The position numbers and the translations under genes are program-made. Shown here piece by piece: positions 41,076-53,400 of a DNA stretch of 64,000 nucleotides. The stretch lies in the NCBI GenBank assembly GCA_029783825.1, contig JAREIK010002029.1, positions 62,001 through 126,000 on the forward strand, in the 5' to 3' direction. The notes under the pieces were generated by a model, which was given only the letters and a program-made list of their open reading frames with translations, searched no databases and had not been told where the DNA came from. How positions within the stretch are numbered: position 1 is the stretch's first letter; each line of letters opens with the position of its first letter. Origin of the DNA: Sapria himalayana (Eukaryota > Streptophyta > Magnoliopsida > Malpighiales > Rafflesiaceae).

Positions 41076-41455
41076 CTGTGTGGCTAGTCTGGACTCCATT
41101 GCTTATTGGCCCTACTTGGTGATGCTTCAGATTTTACCGACTTTCCAATTAATCATAGATTACCTGCTACTCCTGTTGGGTGACGGTTGGGTGGCCCTCT
41201 ATGCTGCCTGATACGGCTAGTGGGACCCACTACTAGCTACTCCTGGGTTTACTCCCGACCACTTTGCTCGGTCTTGTCAGCTTTCTGAATGTTATCATCC
41301 CGGCTTTCTAGTGGGGCCCTCTACAAGCTGGTGGCCCATACTTCTGGTTGCTTCCAGGACTTGCTGGCCCCTCTAAATGCTACACCAAAATGGACAAGAA
41401 TATGTGCACGTGTGTACTGTGGTCCGTCGCTGTGTGTGTGTGGTGCTGTAGTATC

Positions 41456-43932
41456 AGGGTTTAGGAGTATAGTAATTTAATTTTTTAGGTATTTTGTGGT
41501 TTATAGGTTTTATTTAAATAATTAAATAAAAAAAATTATTTTTATGATTTTTTCTTATTTTTAAGGTTATAACCATTGAAAATATTATAATTTTTAATTT
41601 TTTTTTCAAATGTTATTACAATATTTAATTATAATAATCATAAAAATTAAATATCATGTACATTCGATATAAATAATTGTATAAATTGATATTATAATAT
41701 TGATCATAAAATAGATTAATAAACTATTATTAATAATATAGAAATTAATTAAAATATATTTGCAAAACCTAAAATGATTCAAAATCAAAGTAAAATATAT
41801 TACTAAATAATAATTTTTTTATTTTTAAATTTTTGATTCTTTTTATAAGCTTATAAATTTTTTTGATGAAGATAAATTATTTAAATTATATTTGTCTCAT
41901 TCATAATTTTATTTTGCAATTAATATTTCTATAAAAATAAACTATTAAATAATTAAAATGAATATTAAAATTATAATGAATACAAATAAAAATGAGATTT
42001 ATTATTAATTATTTAGGGAATACCAGTTTAATGCTTTAAGTATTTAGGAGTTTAGGAGTTAAGTGATTTAAGTGTTTAGGCATTTAGTAGTTTATATGTT
42101 TTATTTAAATAATGAAATAACAAAAAAATTATTTTTCAAATTTTTTATCAATTTTGAAGGTTATAACCTTTATAAATATAATAATTTTAAAATCTTTTTC
42201 GAATGTGAATACAATATTTAGTTAGAATAAACTTAATAATTATATATCATGTAAATTAATAATAAATAATTTTATTGATAGATATTAATAAACTAAATAT
42301 AAATATAATAATGATCAAAAAATCAATTAATAAACTATTATTTATTGATAGATATTTATATATTATTTATAAATACTTAAACCTTTAAAGATGGTTTAAA
42401 TGTTTAAGTATTTAAGGGTTTTGGGGTTTAGGAGTTTAATGATTTAAGCATTTAGGCATTTAGTAGTTTATAGGTTTTATATAAACAATAAAATAACAAA
42501 AAATTTATTTTTGTGATTTTATCTCATTTTCAAAGATGATTACCTTTAAAAATATAATAATTTTTAAATTATTTTGAAATGTAAATATAATATTTAGTTA
42601 TAATAATCATTATATTTATATATCATATAAATTCAATAAAAACAATTTTATTGATAAATATTCTAATAATGATCAAAAAATAAATTAATAATCTATTATT
42701 AATAAGATAGATTTCAATTAAAATATAATTACAAAACCTAAAATGATTCAAAAGCAAAGCAAAATAAATTACTATATAATAATTTTTTGTTTTGAATTTT
42801 TTTTATTTTAAAAAGTTTATGTATATTTTCTCGATGAAAAATAATTTATATAAATTATATTTGTCTAACTTATAATTTATTTTGTAATTATTATATTTAT
42901 AAAAATAAACAAATAAATAATTAAAATGAATATTTAAAATTATAATAAAAAAAATGAGATTTATTATTTATTATTTAGGAATACCGGTTTAATTTAAATT
43001 AGATATTTCTCACTAATAATTTATTTTGTAATTAATATTTCTATAAAAAAACTGATAAATATTTAAAATGAGATTTATTATTTATTATTAATGTATACCA
43101 GTTTAATGGATTAAGTATTTACAGGTTTTTTCATTTAGGTTTTTTGCGATTTATGTTTTTAGGCTTTTAGTGGTTTAAACGTTTTATTTAAAAAATAAAA
43201 TATAAAAAAAATTCTATAATTTTTTCTCATTTTCATAGATTATAACCTTTGAAAATATAATAATATTTAAATTTTTTTGAAATGTGAATACAATACTTAG
43301 TTATAATAATATTAATAATTATATATCATATAAATTCAATATAAAGAATATTATAAAGAATTTTATGGTTTTCGAGATTTAGGAGTTATTGATTTAAGTA
43401 TTTAGGCATTTAGTGCTTTATAGGATTTATTTAAACAATGAAATTACAAAAAAAATTATTTTTGTTATTTTTTCACATTTTCAAAGGTTATAACATTTGA
43501 AAATATAATAATTTTAAAATTTTTTTAAAGTGTGAATAAAATATTTAGTAATAATAATCATTATAATTATATATAATATAAACTAATTATAAATAATTTT
43601 ATTGATAGATATGATATCAATTATCAAAAAATAAATTAATAAACTATATATTAATATGATAGATATATATTAAAATATAATTACAAAACCTAAAATAATT
43701 CAAAATCAATGTAAAATTTATTACTAAATAATAATTTTTTGTTTTTAAACTTTTACTTCTTTTTATAAGATTATATTTTTTTTATTAAAAGTAAATTATT
43801 AATATTATATTTGTCTGACTAATTATTTATTTTGTAATTAATATTTTTATAAAAAATAAACTAATAAATATTTAAAATGAATATTTAAAATTATAATGAA
43901 TACAAATTAAAATGATAATTAAGATTTATTAT
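41456..43932 (+). repeat. AT-rich satellite array, block 7
   Basis: About four units, several of them rearranged. A fold-back lies at 42370-42414. Near 43345-43375 a truncated unit (ATAAAGAATATTATAAAGAA) is joined to another telomere-like tract. The block ends at the ATTAT duplication of the second solo LTR (43928-43932). No gene is visible. Confidence 0.86.
42370..42414. repeat. Short fold-back made of telomere-like sequence
   Basis: TAAATACTTAAACCTTTAAA is followed, after a few bases, by GGTTTAAATGTTTAAGTATTTA, an imperfect inverted copy. A scrap of reversed tract thus faces the forward tract and could form a hairpin. Confidence 0.7.
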
Positions 43933-44503
43933 TGATGTATATGTAATTTATTTTTTGATAATCTATTTATATAACGAAATATTTTTTATTTTTTAAAATT
44001 TTCATGTAAGTGCAGGAACGGAAATAATAAGAGGTCGGGGATGCAGCAGTAGTACAATAACGGAGGTCTCGCTGACCGGATAGCTCCCGAAATTGGAGTA
44101 GAGCATGACCCATCTCATGATCCGAACCGCTCAAGTTAAACGAACCGAGAGAAATTTTAATATAAAATGTTTTGTAATTTTATTTTCGCGTGGCTATTTT
44201 TCGACCCATGGAATTTTTCATCATCTCTCTCTCTTCTCTCTGTGCGATTTTCATGACAATTTTGTGTGCTGCATACTGTAAGACATTTCTGTTGCTTTAA
44301 TATGTAACGCAAAAACATTTTCTGGTTGATTTAGCTAGTCGTACTGAGCGACTAGCGAACCACGTTATTTTCGGTGTTTATTTATCATTTTTTGATTCTA
44401 TTATGGATGGTTGCTGAATTGGGATATATATATTGCTTGTTTTCTCTTGTTTCTGTGTTTCTGTATCTCAATCTCACTACCATGGAAGCACAAATGCCCC
44501 ACA
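43933..44503 (+). mobile_element. Solo-LTR-like element, copy 2
   Basis: A 571-bp relative of the insertion at 35391-35956. It starts TGATGTATATG, ends GCCCCACA, and is flanked by the same ATTAT (43928-43932 and 44504-44508). Flanking satellite also matches copy 1 for more than a kilobase on each side, so this is a segmental duplication and not a second insertion. The hairpin is better here: GCTAGTCG and CGACTAGC around a 7-base loop (44334-44356). Two copies diverged by many substitutions, so the duplication is not recent. The small open frame at 44374-44559 is not credible as a gene. Confidence 0.72.
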
Positions 44504-47406
44504 ATTATATATGGTATACCAGTTTGATGGATTTATTATTTAGGGGTTTTATCATTTAGGAGTTTAGCAAATTATATTTTTAGGCATTTAGTGGTATATA
44601 GGTTTTATTTATATAATAAAAATAAAAATTTTTTTTTTGATTTTTTTTAGATTTTCAAAGGTTATAACCTTTAAAAATAAACTAATTTTTAAAATCTTTT
44701 GAAATGTGAATACCATGTATAATTATATTAATCTTATTAATTTTATATCATATAAATTCAATATAAATAATTTTAATGATAGATATTATAATAATGATCA
44801 AAAATTCAATTAATAAACTATTATTAATAATATCAATATTAATTAAAATATATTTACATTACACAAAATGATTCAAAATCAAATAAAAATATATTACTAA
44901 GTAATAATATTTAATCTTTAAATTTTTCCATCTTTTTATAAGCTTATATTTTCTTATGATTAAAAAAATTATTTAAATATTATCTGTCTCACTCGACATT
45001 TATTTTGTAATTAATTTTTCTAAAAATTAAAATATAAATAATTAAAATGAATATTTAAAATTATAATAAATAGAAATAAAAATGAGATTTATTATTTATT
45101 AAGTAGTATACAACTATTATAAGGTTTATGTATTTAGGGGTTTCGGGTTTTATGAGCTACTGTCTTAAGAAAGTAAACATTTAGTGGTCTATAGGTTTTA
45201 TTTAAAAAAGAAATAACAAAAAATTTATTTTTTGTATTCTTTCTCATTTTTTAAGATTAAACCTTTGAAAATATAATAATTTTTAAATTTTTTCAAAAGT
45301 CAATACAATATTTATTTATAATAATTAGAATAATTATATATCAAATAAATTTAATATAAACAATTTTATTCATAGATATTCTAATAATTATCATAAAATA
45401 AATTAAAAATCTATTATGAATAAGATTAATATTACTTAAAATATAATATCAAAACCTAAAATTATTAGGGATTTCGGGATTTTATAGTTTAGTGATTTAA
45501 GTGCTTAGACATATAGTGGTGTATAGGTTTTATTTAAATAATGAAATAACAAAAAATATTTATATTTATTTATTTTTTGATATTTTCAAATGTTATAATC
45601 TTTGAAAATATATTAATTTTATAATTTTTTTCAAAAGTGAATACTATATTTAGTTATAATAATATTTATATTTATATATCATATAAATTCAATATAAATA
45701 TTTTGATTGAAAAATATTCTAATAATGATCAAAAAATAAATTAATATCAATAATTAATAAGATAGATATCAAATGAAATATATTTTAAAAACATAAAATC
45801 ATTCAGAAGCAAAGCAAAATATATTACTATATAATAATTTTTCTTTTGAAATTTTCTTTATTTTAAAAAGTTTATCTATATTTTTTTGATGAAAAATAAT
45901 TTATATAAATTATATTTGTGTAACTCTTAATTTATTTTGATATTAATATTTATATAAAAATTAACAAATAAATAATTAAATAATAATTTAAAATTATAAT
46001 GAAAAAAATGAGATTTATTATTTATTATTTAGGGTTTACCGGTTTAATTTAAATTAGATATGTATCACAAATAATTTATTTTGTAATTAATATTTCTATA
46101 AAAATAAATTGATAAATAATTAAAATAAATATTTAAAATTATATTGAATAAAAATTAAAATGAGATTTATGATTTATAATTTTTATTTAAAGAATGAAAA
46201 AATAAAAAATTAAATTTTTTGAATTTTTTTAATTTTTGAAGGTATAACCTTTGAACATATAATAATTTTTAATTTTTTTTAAATGTTAATATAATATTTA
46301 GTTATAATATTCTTAATAATTATATATAATGTAAACTCGATATAAATAATTTTATTAATAGATATTATAATAATGATAAATAAAAAATTAATAAACTATT
46401 ATTAATAAGAATGATATAAATTAAAATATAATTGCAAAAACTAAAATGATTCAAAATCAAAATAAAATATATTACAAAATAATAAATTTTTGTTTTTAAT
46501 ATTTTGCCTCTATTTATAAGCATATATATTTTTTTTGATAAAAAATAAATTTTTAAAATAGATCTGTCTCACTAATAATTTATTTTGTAATTAATATTTC
46601 TATAAAAATAAACTGCTAAATAATTAAAATAAAAATTTAAAATTATATTGAATAAAAATTAAAATGATATTTATGATTTATTATTAATGTATACCAGTTT
46701 AATGGTTTTGACATTTAAAAATTTAGAGATTTATGTTTTTAGGCATTTAGTATTTTATAGGTTTTATTTAAACAATAAAATTACCAAAAAAAATTCTAAT
46801 ATTTTCTCATTTTAAGAGGTTATAACCTGTGAAAATATAATAAAATTTAAGATTTTCTGATATCTGAATACAATATTTGTTATAATAATATTAATATTTT
46901 TATATCATATAAATTAAATATAAAAAATTTTATTGATAGATATTATAATAATGATCAAAAATTAAATTAATAAACAATTAATAAAAAGATAGATATTAAT
47001 TAAAAAATATTTTGGAAACCCAAATTGATTCAAAATTAAAGTAAAATATATTACTGAATAATAATTTTTAATTTTTAAATTTTACTTCTTTTATAAGCGT
47101 ATATATCTTTTTTAATTAAAAATAATTATTTAAATTATATTTGTGACACTCATAATTTATTTTGTTATAAATATTTCTATAAAAATAAACTAATAAATAA
47201 TTGAAATTAAAATTTAAAATTATAATAAATAAAATAAAAATTAAATTTATTAATTATTATGTATTATATAGCAGTTTAATGGTTTATGTATTTAGGCATT
47301 ACGGGGTTTAGAAGATTACTGATTTAATTGTGTATGCATTTAGTGGTTTATAAGTTTTATTTAAAAAATAAAATAACACAAAATTTATTTTTATTATTTT
47401 TTGATA

Positions 47407-47432
47407 TTTTCAAAGGTTATAACCTTTGAAAA
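47407..47432. repeat. Perfect 26-bp dyad of the satellite unit
   Basis: Exact copy of the dyad; a further perfect copy is at 61231-61256. Confidence 0.88.
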
Positions 47433-50400
47433 TATCATAATTTTTAATTTTTTTTCAAAAGTAAATTCAATATTTAGTTATAATAATTATTATATTTATA
47501 TTTCATATAAAGTGAATATAAATAATTTTATTGATAAATATTCTAATCATTATCAAAAAATAAAATAATAATCTATTATTAATAAGATAGATATCAATTA
47601 AAATATAATTACAAAACCAAAAATGTTTAATAAACAAAGCAAAATATATTACTATATAATAATTTTTTGTTTTGAACTTTTTTTAAAGTTTATCTATATT
47701 TTTTTGATGAAAAATAATTTATATAAATTATATTTGTCTAACTCATAATTTATTTTGTAATTAATATTTATATAAAAATAAACAAATAAATATTAAAATG
47801 AATATTTAAAATTATAATGAAAAAAAATGATATTTATTCATTATTATTTAGGGCAAATCGGTTTAATTTAAATTATTTCTGTCTTACTAATAATTTATTT
47901 TGTAATTAATATTTCTAAAAAAATAAACTGTTAAATAATTAAAATTAAAATTAAAATTATACTGAATAAAAATTAAAATGAGATTTATGAATTATTATTA
48001 ATGTATACCAGTTTAATAGTTTAAGTATTTAGAGGTTGTGTCGTTTAGAAGTTAATTAATTTATGTTTTTTAGCATTTAGTGGTTTATATGTTTTATTTA
48101 AACAATGAAATAACAAAAAAATTATTTTTGATATTTTTTCACATTTACAAAGGTTATAACATTTCAAAATATAATAATTTTTAAACTTTTTTCAAATGTA
48201 ACCATAATAATAAGTTATAATAATCTTAATAATTATAAGTCATTTAAATTCAATATAAATAATTACAGTGCTTGATATTATAATAATCATCTAAAAAAAT
48301 TTAATAAACTATTATTAATAAGATATATATTATTTAAATTATATTTGCAAAATCTAAATTTCTTCAAAATCAAAGTAAAATATATTACTAAATAATAATT
48401 TATTTTAATGATTTGCTTTTTAAATAAGTTTATATTTTTGTTTTTATAAATAAATTATTTAAATTATATTTGTCTTACTCATAATTTATTTTTTAATTTA
48501 TAATTCTATAATAATAAACTAATAAGTAATTAAAATGAATATTTAAAATTATAATGAATACAAATAAAATTGAGATTTATTATTTATTATTCAGGATATA
48601 CCGGTTTAATTGTTTAAGTATTTAGGTGTTTTGTGGTATAGGAGTTATAGATTTAATTGTTTAGACCTTTAGTGATTTATAGATTTTATTTAAACAATGA
48701 AAAAACAAAAAATTTAATTTTTAGATTTATTTTTTAATTTGTCAAGGTTATAACCTTTGAAAATATAATAATTTTTAATTTTTTTTAAATGTGAATATAA
48801 TAATTAGTAATAATAATCTTAATAATTATATATAATATAAACTCAATATAAATAATTTTATTGATAGATATTATAATAATGATTAATAAATTAATTAATA
48901 AACTAGTATTTATAAGAATGATAAATATTAAAATATATTTGTAAAATCTAAAATGATTCAAATTCAAAATAAGATATATTACTAAATAATAATTATTTTT
49001 TTCTAAAAATTTGCCTTTTTTTATAAGCATTTTTTTAATGAAAAATAAATTATTAAAACTTTAAATGTCGCACTAATAATTTATTTTGTAATTAATATTT
49101 CTATAAAAATAAACTGATAAATAATTAAAATGAATATTTAATATTATAATGAATACTAATAAAAATTAGATTTATGATTTATTATTTGGACTATACTAAT
49201 TTAATGTTTTAAGTATTTATGGGCTTCGGGGTTTAGTAGTTTAGTCATTTTAAAAATTTAGTCATTTAGTGGTTTATAGGTTTTATATAAAAAATAAAAT
49301 AAAAAAAATTATTTTTATTATTTTTTTTCATTTTTTAATGTTATAAACTTTGAAAATATAATAATTTATTAATTTTTTTGAAAAGTGAATATAATATGAA
49401 GTTTTAATAATCATAATAATTATATATCATATAAATTCAATTTTAACTATTTTATTGATATATATTATAATAATGATCGTATAAAAGTAATAAACAACTA
49501 TTAATTAGATGAATATTGTTTAAAATTTATTTTGAAAACCTAAAATGATTTAAAATCAAAGTGAAATATTTTACGAAATATTCATTTTAAATTTTTAAAT
49601 ATTTGTATCCATTAATATGCCTAAATCTGTTTTGAAGAAAAATAAAATATTAAAATTATATTTGTCTCACTAATGATTTATTTTTTAATTTATATTTTTA
49701 TAAAAATAATCTAATAAATAATTAAAATGAATATTTATAATTATAATGAATACTAATAAAAATGAGATTTATTATTTATTATTTATTATTTAGGGTATAA
49801 CTATTTAATTATTTATGTTTTTTGTGGTTTTGGGTTTAATGAGTTTATTGATTTATATGTTTACACATTTAGGTGTTTATAGGTTTTATTTAATCAAAGA
49901 AATAACAAAAAATTTATTTTTATGAATTTTCGTGTTTTTAAAATGTTATGACCTTTAAAAATATATTACTTTTTTAATAGTTATAAAATATGAATACAAT
50001 ACTTAGTTATAATAATCTTAAAAATTATATTTGTAGTATATTCAATATAAAAAAATTTATTAATATATATTATTATAATAATCAAAAAATAAAATAATAA
50101 ACTATTATTAACAAGATAGATATTAATTAAAATATATTTGTAGAAACCAAAATAATTCAAAATCAAAGTAAATTATATTTCTAAATAAAATTTTAAATTT
50201 TTGAAATTTTGTTTATTTTTATAAGCTTATTTTTTTTAATAAAAATTAATTTATTTAAATTATATATGTCTCACTCATTATTTAATTTGTAAATAATAAT
50301 TCTATAAAAATAAACTAAAAAAATAATTAAAATGAATATTTAAAATTATAATGAATACAATTAAAAATGAGATTTATTGTCAGATATTATAAAAAAGATC

Positions 50401-53400
50401 AAATAATAAATTAATAAACTTTTATTAATAAGATTGATAGCAATTAAAATATAATTTCAAAACCTATATATAAAAATTCAAAATCAAAGTAAAATATATT
50501 ACTAAATAATACTTTTTTGTTTTTAAATTTTTACTTCTTTTTATAAGCTTAGATTTTTTTGTGATTAAAAATAAATTATTAAAATTATATTTGTCTAACA
50601 CATTATTTATTTTGTAATTAATATTTGTATTAAAAAAACTAATAAATAATTAAAATGAATATTTAAAATTATAATGAATACAAATTAAAATGAGATTTAT
50701 GATTTATTATATGTGGTATATCGGTTTAATGGTTTGATTAATTAGGAGTTTTGTCATTTATGAGTTTAAAAATAAATTAATATTTAAAATTTTTTGAAAT
50801 GTGAATATAATATTTAGTTATAATAATAGTAATAATTATTTATGATATAAATTCAATATAAATAATTTTATTGATAGATATTATAATAATGATAAAAATT
50901 AAATTAATAAACTATTAATAATAAGATAGATATTAATTAAAAAATATTTACAAAACACAAAGTGATTCAAAATTAAAGTAAAATATATTACTGGAAAATA
51001 ATTTTTAATTTTTAAATTTTTACTTCTTTTATAATCGTATATATATTTTTTGATTAAAAATAAATTATATAAATTATATGCGTCGCACTCATAATTTATT
51101 TCGTAATAAAAATTTCTATAAAAATAAACTAATAAATAATTAAAATAAATATTTAAAATAATAATAAATTGAAATAAAAATTCAATTTATTAAGTAGTAT
51201 ATAGCGGTTTAATGGTTTATGTATTTAGGCATTACGGGGTTTAAGAGTTTACTGATATAAGTATGTATGCATTTAGTGGTTTATAGGTTTTATTTAAAAA
51301 ATAAAATAACATAAAATTTATTTTTATTATTTTTTCATATTTCCAAAGGTTATAACCTTTGTAAATATAATAATTTTTAATTTTTTTTCAAATGTGAATT
51401 TAATATTTAGTTATAATAATCATTATATTTATATATCATATTAATTTAATATAAACAATTTTTTTTTGCTAAATATTCTAATAATGATCAAAAAATAAAT
51501 TAATAAACAATTATTAAAAAGATAGATATCGATTAATATATAAATACAAAATCTAAAATGATTCAAAAGGAGAGCAAAATATATTATTATATAATAAATT
51601 TTAGTTTTAAAATTTTTTATTCTTTTTATAAGTTTATCTATATTTTTTGATGAAAAATAATTTATATAAATTATATTTGTTTAACTAATAATTTATTTTG
51701 TAATTAATATTTATATAACAATAAACAAATATATAATTAAAATGAATATTTAAAGTTATTATGAAAAAAAAATATTGAGATTTATTATTTATTATTTAGG
51801 GTTATCGGTTTAAAAGGATTATTATTTTTTATTTAGGATTTTAGAGATTTAAGAGTAATTGAATTAAGTGTTTAGGCATTTAATGGTTTATATGTTTTAT
51901 TTAAATAATTAAATATCAAAAAAATATATATTTTTTTATTTTTTCACATTTTCAAAGGTTATAATCTTTTAAAATATAATAATTTTAAATTTTTTTTAAA
52001 AAGTGAATTCAATATTTAGTTATAATAATGATTATATTTAAATATCAAAAAAATTCAATATAAACAATTTTATTGATAAATATTCTAATATTGATGAAAA
52101 AATAAATTAATAATCAATTTTTAATAAGATAGATATCAATTAAAATATAATTACAAAACCAATAATGATTCAGAAGCATAGCAAATTATATTATTATATA
52201 ATAATTTTTTGTTTTTAATTTTTTTTTCTTTTAATAAGTTTATCTATATTTTTTTTGATGAAAAATAATTTATATAAATTATAATTTTCTAATACAATTT
52301 ATTTTGCTATTAATATTTATATAAAAATAAACAAATAAATAATTAAAATGAATATTTAAAATTATAATGAAAAAAATAAAAATGAGATTTATTGTTTATT
52401 ATTTAGGATATATCTGATTAAAAAAATTATCTATTTAAACAATGAAATAACAAATAAATTATTTTTGATATTTTTTGAAATTTTTAAAGATAATATCCTT
52501 TGAAAAATATAATAATTTTAAAATTTTTTAAAAATGTAAATATAATATTTAGTAATAATTATTATTAAAACAATATATAATATAAACTAAATATAATAAT
52601 TTTATTGATAGATATTATATCAATTATCAAAAAATAAATTACTTAACTATTATTAATATGATAGATATAAATTAAAATTTAATTACAAAAACTAAAATGA
52701 TTAAAAATCCAAGTAAATTTATTACTAAATAATATTTTTTGTTTTTTAGTTTTTGCCTCATTTTATAAGATTATATTAATGATCGAAAAATAAATTAATA
52801 AACTATTATAAATAAGATAGATATTATTTAAAATATATTTGCAAAACCTAAATTTATTCAAAATCAAAGTAAAATAAATTACTAAATAGTAATGTTTTTG
52901 CTGTTTAGCTTATTTTTATAAGTTTAAATTTTTTGTTCATAAAAGTATATTATTTAAATTATATTTTCATCCTCAGAATATATTTTGTAATTTATAATTC
53001 CATAAAAATAAACTAAAAATAATTAAAATGAATATTTAAAATTATAATGAATACAAATTAAAGTGAGATTTATTATTTATTATTCAGGATATACAGTTTT
53101 AATGGTTTATGTATTTAGGTATTTTGGGGTTTAGTGATTTAAGTGTTTATGCCTTTAGTGATTTATAGTTTTTATTTAAAGAATTATAAAACAAAAAATT
53201 TAATTTATTGTTTTTTTTATTTTTGAAGGTTATAACCTTTGAAAATATAATAATTTTTAATTTTTTTTAAATGTGAATATAAAATTTAGTTATAATAATC
53301 TTAATAATTATATATATTGTAAACTCAATATAAATCATTTTATTAATAGATATTCTAATAAAGATCAATAAATAATTAATAAACTATTATTAAAAATAAT

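Larger units (their letters stand above)
39036..41455. other. Complex non-satellite insertion, copy 1
   Basis: About 2.4 kb of mixed-complexity DNA replacing part of a unit. The left junction follows AATTATACTGAATAATTAAA; on the right the satellite resumes at GGGTTTAGGAGTATAG. About 110 bp of the expected unit is missing at the site. The first 1.5 kb recurs at 62400-64000. Contents in order: unrecognised sequence, degenerate telomere-like DNA (40085-40175), a possible gene fragment on the minus strand (40345-40701), and a relatively GC-rich stretch (41080-41455). No terminal repeats or clean target duplication were found, so the element type is unknown. Open frames at 39729-39968 and 41289-41480 do not look coding. 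Confidence 0.75.

Noticed and set aside
41289..41480. 63-codon open frame in the GC-richer end of the complex insertion
   Set aside because: It ends in the resumed satellite and has no relative in the window to support it.
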